This document shows, in pieces, positions 1 to 6,149 of a DNA stretch of 8,781 nt. The notes under the pieces are model-generated. The model was not told the origin of the DNA. It did not search any database and saw nothing but the letters and a program-made list of their open reading frames with translations. The stretch's first letter is position 1. Each line of letters opens with the position of its first letter. Source of the DNA: an uncultured Desulfobacteraceae bacterium (lineage in GTDB: Bacteria; Desulfobacterota; Desulfobacteria; Desulfobacterales; UBA2174); assembly GCA_937982505.1 (NCBI GenBank), contig CALJLV010000024.1, positions 1 to 8,781 of the forward strand, given 5' to 3'. A program made the position numbers and the translations under genes.

Positions 1-46
1 AGATTGACTGACGTGACTGGAGTTCAGACGTGTGCTCTTCCGATCT
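1..46. other. Illumina TruSeq-type adapter with index (sequencing artefact)
   Basis: This stretch is synthetic. Bases 13-46 match the 34-base index-side TruSeq adapter ending in GCTCTTCCGATCT. It is preceded by an 8-base index (TGACTGAC, 5-12) and by AGAT, the tail of the P7 flow-cell oligo (1-4). The same 34 bases occur reversed and complemented at the other end of the window (8729-8762). The match is to well-known adapter sequence from memory. Biological sequence starts at about base 47. Confidence 0.97.
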
Positions 47-288
47 CTGGCCAATAACGGCCGGAGCTGAACCCCGGCCTTGCCAGAAGCCTCGGATAAG
101 TCTGGAGCAGGATGACGAAAGCAGAGGGAGGTCGGGGATTGACAGCCGGCAAGGCTCCAGGCTAAACCATCGCAGCATTTACCCTCATGGACGCACGGCG
201 CACGCTGCCGCCGAATCCTGGAGGCCGCGGGTTTTTCAGTGACGGCCTGTCGCAGGGCGCATCTTTCACTCAAGGAAAGGCTTCAATC
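47..288 (+). other. Upstream leader of the acyl-CoA dehydrogenase, no gene seen
   Basis: These 242 bases hold no convincing gene on either strand. A 70-codon plus-strand reading frame ending at 242 begins inside the adapter and has no protein-like features. A 6-bp stem (GGCCGG 59-64 with CCGGCC 74-79, 9-base loop) lies near the left end without a T-tract. A -35-like TTGACA sits at 139-144. The Shine-Dalgarno stretch for the next gene, AAGGAAAGG, lies at 272-280. The region most likely contains the promoter and 5' untranslated region of the 289-1989 gene. Confidence 0.5.
139..168 (+). promoter_or_regulatory. Candidate sigma-70-type promoter
   Basis: A perfect -35 hexamer, TTGACA, at 139-144 is followed after 16-18 bases by a weak -10 (within GCTAAACC, 161-168, about 3 of 6 matches). 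A start near 175 would give a leader of about 110 bases before the ATG at 289. The -35 is persuasive and the -10 is not, so this is a tentative assignment from sequence alone. Confidence 0.35.
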
Positions 289-1989
289 ATGATTTTTCAC
301 CCGCACAAACCCTTTTTCGAAGGCCTGGACGACCGTTCACGAGAGTTGATGCAGGCGACCATCGCCTTTTTCGAGCGCAAGGGGCTGGCCCGCATCAAGG
401 AAGACGACCACCAACGGCGCTGGTACGACGATTTTCTGGCCTTCAACCGGGAGCGGGGGCTCTTCGCGGCCCTGCTCACCCCGCCGGACTACGCCCCGGA
501 CAATCCCGACGCCCGCTGGGACACCTACCGCAACTGCGCCCTCAACGAGATCCTCGGCTTTTACGGACTGGCCTACTGGTACACCTGGCAGGTGACCATC
601 CTGGGGCTGGGGCCCATCTGGATGAGTCCCAACGAAACCATCAAGCAGCGCACCGGCCGGCTGCTGGCCGAAGGGGGCATTTTCGGTTTCGGGCTTTCGG
701 AAAAGGCCCACGGCGCGGACCTGTACAGTTCGGAGATGATGCTCACCCCCATGGGCGACGGCCAGTACCGGGCCGACGGGGGCAAGTACTACATCGGCAA
801 CGGTAATCAGGCGGCCCTGCTTTCCACCTTCGGCAAGAACTCGGAGGACGACCAGTACGTCTTTTTCGCCGTGGCCACCGATCATCCCAACTACCAGTGC
901 GTCCAGAACCTGGTCAACTCCCAGATGTACGTCTCCGAGTACGCCTTGGAGGGCTATCCGCTCACCGACGCCGAGATCCTCTCCACCGGCCAGGACGCCT
1001 GGGACGCGGCCCTCAACACGGTCAACGTGGGCAAGTTCAACCTGGGCTGGGCCTCCATCGGGATCTGCACCCACGCCTTTTACGAGGCCCTGGACCACGC
1101 GGCCCGGCGCAATCTCTACGGGCGTTTCGTCACCGATTTTCCCCACATCCAGCAGATGTTCACCGACGCCTTCGCCCGCCTGGCGGCCATGCGCCTTTTC
1201 TCCTTGCGGGCCATCGACTACATGCGGGCCGCCTCGCCCGAGGACCGGCGCTACCTGCTCTACAACCCCCTGGTCAAGATGAAGGTCACCACTCAGGGCG
1301 AGGAGGTCATCAACCTGCTCTGGGACGTCATTGCGGCCCGCGGCTTCGAAAAGGATACCTACTTCGAGATGGCTGCCCGGGACATCCGGGCCCTGCCCAA
1401 GCTGGAGGGTACGGTGCATGTGAACATGGCCCTGGTGGTCAAGTTCATGGCCAACTACTTCTTCAACCCGGGCACTTTTCCGGAAATCGGCCCTCAGACC
1501 ACCCCGGTTCACGATGCCTTCATGTTCGCCCAGGGGGCCACCCGCGGTCTGGGAAAGATCCAGTTTCACGACTACCGGCTGGCCTACGATCGGGTCCACC
1601 TGCCCAACGCCGAGGTGTTCAAGCAGCAGATCGAGGCTTTCAAGACCCTTCTGGCCACGGCTCCGCCCAGCGCCGAGCAGGCCCGGGACATCGATTTTCT
1701 GCTCTGTCTGGGCGAGCTGTTCTCCCTGGTGGCCTACGGGCAGCTGATCATCGAGCAGGCTGCCATTCAGCAGGTGGACGACAGCCTGCTGGACCAGATC
1801 TTCGATGTCATGGTGCGCGATTTTTCCGCCCATGCCCTGCGCCTGCACAACAAGACCAGCAGCACCGAGGCCCAGATGGAGGCCTGCCGCCGCATGATCC
1901 GCAAGCCCGTGGCGGACCCGCAACGCTTCGAGAAGGTCTGGCGCGGGCAGGTGCTCAGCCGGGTGGGCAGCTACGCCATGCAGCCCTGA
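289..1989 (+). CDS. Acyl-CoA dehydrogenase, large form with C-terminal extension
   Basis: A 566-residue flavoprotein of the acyl-CoA dehydrogenase family, expected to oxidise an acyl-CoA to the trans-2-enoyl-CoA with FAD and pass electrons to electron-transfer flavoprotein in the cytoplasm. Visible landmarks in order are a helical N-terminal domain, the FGLSEKAHGAD stretch (134-144) in place of the usual LTEPxAGSD flavin/substrate loop, a GGKYYIGNGN strand after it (usual form NGxKxyItNg), and RDIRALPKLEGT, whose Glu373 occupies the position of the catalytic base in medium-chain enzymes. About 190 residues follow this glutamate, comparable to the helical extension of very-long-chain enzymes rather than the short 380-residue forms. 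ATG 289 is chosen because AAGGAAAGG lies 8 bases upstream; an in-frame ATG at 187 has no ribosome-binding site and gives an unconvincing arginine/glycine/proline-rich N-terminus. The substrate is unknown; a long-chain or unusual acyl-CoA is an inference from size. The family call is secure. Confidence 0.93.
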   Translation: MIFHPHKPFFEGLDDRSRELMQATIAFFERKGLARIKEDDHQRRWYDDFLAFNRERGLFAALLTPPDYAPDNPDARWDTYRNCALNEILGFYGLAYWYTWQVTILGLGPIWMSPNETIKQRTGRLLAEGGIFGFGLSEKAHGADLYSSEMMLTPMGDGQYRADGGKYYIGNGNQAALLSTFGKNSEDDQYVFFAVATDHPNYQCVQNLVNSQMYVSEYALEGYPLTDAEILSTGQDAWDAALNTVNVGKFNLGWASIGICTHAFYEALDHAARRNLYGRFVTDFPHIQQMFTDAFARLAAMRLFSLRAIDYMRAASPEDRRYLLYNPLVKMKVTTQGEEVINLLWDVIAARGFEKDTYFEMAARDIRALPKLEGTVHVNMALVVKFMANYFFNPGTFPEIGPQTTPVHDAFMFAQGATRGLGKIQFHDYRLAYDRVHLPNAEVFKQQIEAFKTLLATAPPSAEQARDIDFLLCLGELFSLVAYGQLIIEQAAIQQVDDSLLDQIFDVMVRDFSAHALRLHNKTSSTEAQMEACRRMIRKPVADPQRFEKVWRGQVLSRVGSYAMQP

Positions 1990-1996
1990 CCGGCAA

Positions 1997-2012
1997 ACCC
2001 GTTTTTTCGGGT
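1997..2012 (+). other. Short hairpin just after the acyl-CoA dehydrogenase stop
   Basis: ACCCG (1997-2001) and CGGGT (2008-2012) form a 5-bp stem around a loop of six T residues, 7 bases past the stop codon. There is no T-tract after the stem, so on its own it would be a poor intrinsic terminator. It may act together with the much stronger hairpin at 2046-2079. Confidence 0.3.
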
Positions 2013-2045
2013 AAGGCGGGCGCTTTTCGTCCTGTTTGACGGGTC

Positions 2046-2079
2046 GATGCGCCGCGGCCAATCCGGGTCGCGGCGCATC
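2046..2079. other. Strong 11-bp intergenic hairpin between dehydrogenase and permease genes
   Basis: GATGCGCCGCG (2046-2056) is perfectly complementary to CGCGGCGCATC (2069-2079). Two more G-C pairs and a G-U pair can extend the stem inward, leaving a loop of about six bases. No T-run follows on either strand, so a classical intrinsic terminator is unlikely. It could attenuate or stabilise the message between the two genes, or be a dispersed REP-like element. It ends 32 bases before the chosen ATG of the permease gene. Confidence 0.6.
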
Positions 2080-2111
2080 TGGCCCCGGAACGTTTGGTGT
2101 CGGACCAGCCG

Positions 2112-2852
2112 ATGACGCCCCCATTGCCATCCCTTCTGTTCGCCGGCGCCGTGGTGGTGGCCGCCGGCTACGTGCGGGGGTACGGCGGTTTCGGGTTTTC
2201 GATGATCGCCGCCCTGGGTCTTTCCCTGTGTTTTGATCCGGCGCGGATCGTCCCGGCCATTCTGCTTCTCGAAATGGCCGCCAGCTTGCTGCTCATCGCC
2301 AGCGTCTGGCGTCAGGCGGCCTGGAAGGCCCTCCGATGGCTGGGTCTGGGCGTGCTGGTCGGCACCCCTCCGGGGGTCTGGATCCTGGAGCGCCTGGCGG
2401 TGCGGCCCATGAAAATCCTCATCAGCCTGGCGGTGGTGGTGCTGGCCGTGCTGCTGCGCACGGGGTTCCGGCTCCGGCGCATGCCCGGGCCGGGCGCGAT
2501 CCTCGGGGCCGGGGTGGTTTCCGGGCTCCTCAACGGCGCCGCCGCCGTGGGCGGGCCGCCGGCCATACTTTTCTTTTTTTCCACCCCCGCGGGCGCGGCC
2601 GTTTCCCGGGCTTCGCTCATCGTTTTTTTCCTGTTTACGGATTTTTATGCCATGGCGGCCTGCGCCCTGATGGGGATGGTGACCGCCGAGACGCTGGTGA
2701 TCTTCGCCGCGCTTTCCGCGCCCATGGCCCTGGGCTTGTGGCTCGGCCAGCGCGCCTTCGGCACCGCGGATCCGGAGCGGTTCCGGCGCCGGGTGTTGTC
2801 ATGGCTCATCGCCCTGGCCCTGGCCACCCTGATCCATGGGCTGTGGACCTGA
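2112..2852 (+). CDS. TSUP (TauE/SafE) family membrane permease
   Basis: A 246-residue, very hydrophobic inner-membrane protein with about seven to eight predicted membrane segments. It has the family layout of two similar halves: an early glycine-rich stretch (RGYGGFGFSM, about residues 19-28) and a second-half GLLNGAAAVGGPPAIL stretch with GGPP at 147-150, the best-known signature of the TauE/SafE (sulfite exporter) family. Members move sulfite, sulfoacetate, other sulfonates or small organic anions, and the substrate cannot be read from sequence. Length is normal for the family (about 240-270). The start is uncertain: ATG 2112 has a weak GGA 7 bases upstream, while TTG 2094 or GTG 2097 would add five or six residues. 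The gene lies 122 bases after the acyl-CoA dehydrogenase with a strong hairpin between them, and 74 bases before the PLP-dependent lyase gene, so it may export a product of that enzyme. That link is inference. Confidence 0.87.
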   Translation: MTPPLPSLLFAGAVVVAAGYVRGYGGFGFSMIAALGLSLCFDPARIVPAILLLEMAASLLLIASVWRQAAWKALRWLGLGVLVGTPPGVWILERLAVRPMKILISLAVVVLAVLLRTGFRLRRMPGPGAILGAGVVSGLLNGAAAVGGPPAILFFFSTPAGAAVSRASLIVFFLFTDFYAMAACALMGMVTAETLVIFAALSAPMALGLWLGQRAFGTADPERFRRRVLSWLIALALATLIHGLWT

Positions 2853-2926
2853 GGCCCTTGCCGGGGGCAGGCCCGGCGGCCGACTTGTCCGGCGCCGCCG
2901 CCCCCGATTCAGGAAAGGAGAAGGAG

Positions 2927-4369
2927 ATGAAACTGGTGGAACAAGGACTTTCCAGAGAAGAAATCTTCGCGCGTCTGGCGGCCTTTCGCCAGGACGATCT
3001 CAAGTGGCAGGAGGGGCGGGCCTTCGGTTACATCTTCGATCCGGGCCGGGAGGTTCTCGAGATCGGCAAAGCGGCCTACGGGATGTTTTTGTCGGAAAAC
3101 GGCCTGGATTTCACCGTCTTCAAGAGTCTGATGCGCCTGGAAAAGGAACTGGCGGCCCTCATGGCCGGGCATCTGGCCGGAGATCGCCAGGTGGTGGGCA
3201 ACTTCACCTCGGGCGGCACCGAGAGCATCATTCTGGCGGTCAAGGCGGCCCGGGACTATTTTCGCCGCCATCGGCCCGAGGTCACGGCTCCCGAAATGAT
3301 CCTGCCCACCACCGGGCACGCCGCCTTTCACAAGGCGGCCCAATACCTGGATCTGCGCGTGGTGCCCGCGGCGGTGGATCCGGTCACCCTGCGGGCCGAC
3401 CCGGCGGCGGTGGCCCGGGCCGTTCGGCCCGAGACTATCCTGATCGTCGGTTCGGCGCCCAGCTACGCCCACGGGGTGGTGGACCCCATCGCTGAGATGG
3501 CCGCCATCGCCCGGGAGCACGGGATCTGGTTTCACACCGATGCGTGCATGGGCGGCTTTTTGCTGCCCTATTTCAAGCGCCTGGGGCGCCACGTGCCGGA
3601 TTTCGACTTTTCCGTCCCCGGGGTCTGGTCCATTTCGGTGGATCTGCACAAGTACGCCTACTGCCCCAAGGGGGCCTCCATGGTGTTGTATCGCCACAAG
3701 GATCTGCGCCGCCACCAGATCTTCGCCTGTTCCCGCTGGGTCGGCTATACCATCGTCAACAACGCGGTCCAGAGCAGCAGGTCCGGCGGTCCCATGGCCG
3801 CGGCCTGGGCCGTGCTGCACTACCTGGGCGACGGCGGATACCTGGAAATCGCCCGGCGCAAGCTGGCCGCCACCGAAACGATCGCCGCCGGCATCGAAAA
3901 GATTCCCGGTCTGCGGCTCACCGCGCGGCCGGACATGTGCCTGGTGGCCTTTACCTCGGACACGGTGGACGTCTTCGAGATCATCGACGAGATGCATCTT
4001 CGGGGCTGGTACATTCAGCCGGCCCTGGCCTACGCCGAATCGCCGGCCCACGTGCACCTGTCCATCAACGCCTCCAACGTGGGCAAAGAAAAGGCCCTGC
4101 TGGCCGATCTGGCCGCCTGCGTCGAGACGGCCCGCCGGCGCCCCCCGGGCCGGCTGGTGGCCCTGTTGCGCCAGGGGATGGAAGGGGTCGATTTCGAAAA
4201 CCTCTCCGATGCCGACGTCGACGGGATGCTGGCCATGGCCGGGATGGGCGCCGGCGGCGGCCTGCCCGAACGCACCGCCGAGATCAACGGGGTCCTGAAC
4301 CTGCTGCCGGCTTCGGCACGGGAAAAGATCTTGACCGCCTATGTCAACGAATTGTTCATCCAGGATTGA
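2927..4369 (+). CDS. PLP-dependent lyase, sphingosine-1-phosphate lyase-like (group II decarboxylase fold)
   Basis: A 480-residue cytoplasmic fold-type I PLP enzyme. TSGGTESI (94-101) is the phosphate-binding loop typical of sphingosine-1-phosphate lyase and glutamate decarboxylases. HTDACMGG carries Asp205, expected to pair with the pyridine nitrogen. SVDLHKYAYCPKG carries Lys242, the expected Schiff-base lysine. The following region, including SSRSGG and the AAWAVLHYLGDGGY run, matches from memory the eukaryotic S1P lyase better than glutamate or tyrosine decarboxylase. It lacks the N-terminal membrane anchor of the human enzyme and is close in length to soluble bacterial forms. S1P lyases split phosphorylated sphingoid bases by retro-aldol cleavage into a long-chain aldehyde and phosphoethanolamine; in bacteria the true substrate is often unknown. 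ATG 2927 is chosen because AGGAAAGGAG ends 6 bases upstream. It sits 74 bases after the TSUP permease and 61 before the YhdH/AcuI-type gene. A decarboxylase role remains possible. Confidence 0.88.
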   Translation: MKLVEQGLSREEIFARLAAFRQDDLKWQEGRAFGYIFDPGREVLEIGKAAYGMFLSENGLDFTVFKSLMRLEKELAALMAGHLAGDRQVVGNFTSGGTESIILAVKAARDYFRRHRPEVTAPEMILPTTGHAAFHKAAQYLDLRVVPAAVDPVTLRADPAAVARAVRPETILIVGSAPSYAHGVVDPIAEMAAIAREHGIWFHTDACMGGFLLPYFKRLGRHVPDFDFSVPGVWSISVDLHKYAYCPKGASMVLYRHKDLRRHQIFACSRWVGYTIVNNAVQSSRSGGPMAAAWAVLHYLGDGGYLEIARRKLAATETIAAGIEKIPGLRLTARPDMCLVAFTSDTVDVFEIIDEMHLRGWYIQPALAYAESPAHVHLSINASNVGKEKALLADLAACVETARRRPPGRLVALLRQGMEGVDFENLSDADVDGMLAMAGMGAGGGLPERTAEINGVLNLLPASAREKILTAYVNELFIQD

Positions 4370-4382
4370 GGCTGGGGCCGCA

Positions 4383-4410
4383 TTGACGCGGCGCCGGTTA
4401 TAACCGTCAA
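4383..4410. promoter_or_regulatory. Palindrome upstream of the YhdH/AcuI-like gene, possible operator
   Basis: A perfect 12-bp palindrome, CGGTTATAACCG (4395-4406), sits 24 bases before the ATG at 4431. It is flanked by a second inverted pair: TTGAC (4383-4387) on the left, 8 bases further out than its partner GTCAA (4406-4410) on the right. The AT-rich core in GC-rich DNA and the position just upstream of the ribosome-binding site suggest a repressor site. No regulator gene is nearby, so the assignment is an inference. Confidence 0.4.
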
Positions 4411-4430
4411 AACGCTTCGGGGGAATTGTC

Positions 4431-5444
4431 ATGCACAGGCCAGCCGACGCTACGACATTCCGGGCCCTGTGGGTCGAGGAAAATCCGGACGGGGGATTCA
4501 CGCGCCGGTTGGCGCTGCGGCGCATCGCGGACCTGCCTCCCGGCGAGGTTCTGGTGGCGGTTCACTATTCCTCGCTCAATTACAAGGACCTGCTTTCGGC
4601 CGAAGGCAACCGCGGCGTGACGCGCCAGTATCCCCATACCCCGGGGATCGATGCGGCCGGGATCGTGGTCCACAGCAGCGATGCCGGCGTCAAGGCCGGC
4701 GACCCGGTCATCGTCACCAGCCATGATCTCGGCATGAACACCCCCGGGGGGTTCGGCCAGTTCATCCGTGTGCCGGCCTCCTGGATCGTTCCGCTGCCGC
4801 CGGGTCTGAGCCTGCGGGAGAGCATGGCCTACGGCACCGCGGGCCTCACGGCCGCCCTGTCGGTGGGGGCCCTGCTGGACAACGGTGTGACCCCGGACCG
4901 CGGCGAAATCCTGGTCTCCGGGGCCACGGGGGGGCTGGGCAGCCTGGCGGTGGCCATTTTAAGCCGAATCGGCTTTCGGGTGGCGGCCGTCGGCGGACGC
5001 GGCGACGGGGCGGCGTTTCTCAAAGCGATCGGCGCCCACCGGGTGGTATCCCTCACGGAAGCCGCCGCCGGCGAGGACCGCGCCCTGCTCCAGGCCCGCT
5101 GGGCGGGCGGTGTGGACGCGGTGGGGGGGGCGGTCCTGGCGGCCACCCTCAAGTCCATGCAGCCTTACGGGGTGGTGACCTGCTGCGGCAATGCGGCTTC
5201 GGCGGATCTGCCCATCAACGTCTATCCCTTCATTCTGAGGGGGGTGCGGCTGATCGGAATCGATTCGCAGAACTGTCCCATGCCGCTGCGGCGCGGGGCC
5301 TGGGAAAAGCTCGGCGGCCCCTGGAAACTCGATCGGCTCGACATGCTGGCCCGGGAAATTTCCCTGGACGATCTGCCGGCGCAGATGGAAAAGATGCGCG
5401 CCGGCGGGCGCCGCGGCCGGATTCTGGTCCGGCTCAAGGATTGA
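4431..5444 (+). CDS. acuI: YhdH/AcuI-family NADPH-dependent oxidoreductase (acrylyl-CoA reductase-like)
   Basis: A 337-residue zinc-independent medium-chain dehydrogenase/reductase. Early in the GroES-like domain, SSLNYKD (47-53) is the hallmark of this family. The Rossmann loop is SGATGGLGS (163-171), and a basic GGRGD stretch after the second beta strand fits NADPH preference. A later YPFILRGVRLIGIDSQ segment matches the family C-terminal part, as recalled from E. coli YhdH (324 residues). Characterised members reduce acrylyl-CoA to propionyl-CoA with NADPH, clearing a toxic electrophile; others are annotated only as quinone oxidoreductases. The physiological substrate here may be another enoyl-CoA or enal. 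A G-rich stretch (CGGGGGAA) a few bases upstream serves as ribosome-binding site for ATG 4431. It follows the lyase gene by 61 bases, with a palindrome in the gap that could give it its own control. The family call is firm; the symbol is by similarity only. Confidence 0.88.
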   Translation: MHRPADATTFRALWVEENPDGGFTRRLALRRIADLPPGEVLVAVHYSSLNYKDLLSAEGNRGVTRQYPHTPGIDAAGIVVHSSDAGVKAGDPVIVTSHDLGMNTPGGFGQFIRVPASWIVPLPPGLSLRESMAYGTAGLTAALSVGALLDNGVTPDRGEILVSGATGGLGSLAVAILSRIGFRVAAVGGRGDGAAFLKAIGAHRVVSLTEAAAGEDRALLQARWAGGVDAVGGAVLAATLKSMQPYGVVTCCGNAASADLPINVYPFILRGVRLIGIDSQNCPMPLRRGAWEKLGGPWKLDRLDMLAREISLDDLPAQMEKMRAGGRRGRILVRLKD

Positions 5445-5725
5445 CTCAATCGAGAGGGGGCGGCACATCGATCCAACGTGCTGTTATGGTGCATGAAATA
5501 ATTTTACGGGACATCCCCGCGGGGCGCATCGGCGTGAACTCCAGAGAGCTTTGAAGCCTTGAAAACTGGTGTTTCGCAAACGCCCCCGTCCTTAGATGCC
5601 CGTCAGTGCTGAGCGTGCCGCGGTTTCGGGCGAAATGACGCTTGAAATCGTTGTCGTTTTATGGTCTAGGCCTCTGTGGCGATCCTGCTGTTCACCTTTA
5701 GACCCAAAAAATAAGGAGGTTGCAG
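5445..5725 (+). promoter_or_regulatory. Intergenic region upstream of the HU gene, with candidate promoters
   Basis: This 281-base gap has no believable gene and is clearly less GC-rich than its surroundings. A 10-base palindrome, CCCCGCGGGG, lies at 5515-5524. Two promoter candidates are visible: an extended -10, TG-A-AATAAT (5494-5502, five of six matches, no good -35), and TTGAAA (5642-5647) with TCTAGG 17 bases later (5665-5670, weak). The distal one would give a leader of more than 200 bases. The gap ends in the strong Shine-Dalgarno of the HU gene. Confidence 0.4.
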
Positions 5726-5998
5726 ATGACGAAGGCCGAATTGGTGGAGCAGATGGCGAAAGACGCCGGCATCTCCAAGGCCGCGGCGGCGGCGGCGCTG
5801 GATTCCTTTGTCGGCGGCGTGACCGGCGCCCTGAAGAAAAAGGAAGGCAAGGTCACCCTGGTGGGCTTCGGCACCTTCCAGAAGGTGCGTCGCAAGGCGC
5901 GCAAGGGACGCAACCCGCAAACCGGCGAAAAGATCACCATCAAGGCCCACAATGTGGTCAAATTCACCCCGGGCAAGAAGCTCAAGGACGCGGTCTGA
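5726..5998 (+). CDS. HU/IHF-family histone-like DNA-binding protein
   Basis: A 90-residue protein with the full HU fold: an N-terminal helical dimerisation part (TKAELVEQMAKDAGISKAAA), the GKVTLVGFGTFQ core strand, and the DNA-contacting arm with GRNPQTGEKITI, followed by the KFTPGKKLKDAV tail. HU dimers bind and bend DNA non-specifically, compact the nucleoid and help replication, repair and transcription complexes. The length is exactly that of canonical HU, and the arm motif RNPQTGE favours HU over IHF subunits. The start is ATG 5726, because a near-perfect Shine-Dalgarno TAAGGAGGT lies just upstream; a TTG two codons earlier overlaps it and is rejected. The gene stands alone, with a long upstream region and a strong terminator behind it, which fits a highly expressed single-gene unit. 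Which HU paralogue it is cannot be told. Confidence 0.96.
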   Translation: MTKAELVEQMAKDAGISKAAAAAALDSFVGGVTGALKKKEGKVTLVGFGTFQKVRRKARKGRNPQTGEKITIKAHNVVKFTPGKKLKDAV

Positions 5999-6018
5999 TC
6001 GCGTTGCAAACCGAATTC

Positions 6019-6072
6019 GATAAAGGGGGCGGCTTCGCTCGGGCATGGCGGACCGTCCCCTTTATCATTTTT
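6019..6072 (+). terminator. Rho-independent terminator of the HU gene
   Basis: GATAAAGGGG (6019-6028) pairs perfectly with CCCCTTTATC (6057-6066), a 10-bp stem closed by a 28-base GC-rich loop that may fold further. It is followed by ATTTTT (6067-6072). It begins 20 bases after the HU stop codon. The loop is longer than usual, but the stem plus T-run on the plus strand make this a convincing terminator. Confidence 0.7.
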
Positions 6073-6074
6073 GC

Positions 6075-6097
6075 CGCCGGACGGGAGCGGCGTTTTT
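6075..6097 (+). terminator. Possible second, tandem terminator
   Basis: CGCCG (6075-6079) pairs with CGGCG (6088-6092) around an 8-base loop, directly followed by five T residues (6093-6097). The stem is short (5 bp) but all G-C. Its place a few bases after the first terminator suggests a back-up stop for transcription leaving the HU gene. Confidence 0.4.
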
Positions 6098-6132
6098 CCA
6101 GCCTCCAGCGGCAGGCTTTGCCCCATGCGGTG

Positions 6133-6149
6133 GGGGCCGGATCGGCCCC
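6133..6149 (+). promoter_or_regulatory. Hairpin abutting the ribosome-binding site of the 6163-6402 gene
   Basis: GGGGCCG (6133-6139) and CGGCCCC (6143-6149) form a perfect 7-bp G-C stem with a 3-base loop. The Shine-Dalgarno GGGAGGT (6151-6157) starts one base later. Such a structure could influence ribosome loading on the small gene, or may be a chance result of GC-rich sequence. Confidence 0.35.

Noticed and set aside
30..242. 70-codon plus-strand frame at the left end
   Set aside because: It starts inside the adapter and has no protein-like features; it could only be a remnant of an upstream gene tail, and I see no support for that.
187..288. In-frame ATG at 187 as the dehydrogenase start
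   Set aside because: No ribosome-binding site upstream, and the added 34 residues do not look like part of this family; ATG 289 has a good AAGGAAAGG.
897..2039. 380-codon plus-strand frame inside the acyl-CoA dehydrogenase gene
   Set aside because: Arg/Gly/Pro/His-rich out-of-frame reading of a real gene with no family features.
337..2130. 597-codon open frame on the minus strand opposite the acyl-CoA dehydrogenase gene
   Set aside because: It lies antisense to a clearly recognised enzyme, its product is low-complexity, rich in Gly, His, Val and Asp, and it has no family features. Such shadows are common in GC-rich DNA.
2857..2910. GC-rich inverted repeats between the permease and lyase genes as a terminator
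   Set aside because: Pairing needs a 2-base bulge, several alternative folds exist, and no T-run follows; it is likely a by-product of extreme GC content.
2336..2926. Upstream extension of the PLP lyase frame to 2336
   Set aside because: It overlaps the TSUP permease in another frame and gives an Arg/Gly/Pro-rich product; the strong AGGAAAGGAG site supports ATG 2927.
4383..4404. TTGACG and TATAAC as a sigma-70 promoter before the AcuI-like gene
   Set aside because: The hexamers are only 10 bases apart, far short of the 16-18 needed; the palindrome reading explains the TATAAC better.
2909..4525. 538-codon open frame on the minus strand opposite the PLP lyase gene
   Set aside because: Same reason: antisense to a recognised enzyme, biased composition, no ribosome-binding site worth noting and no motif.
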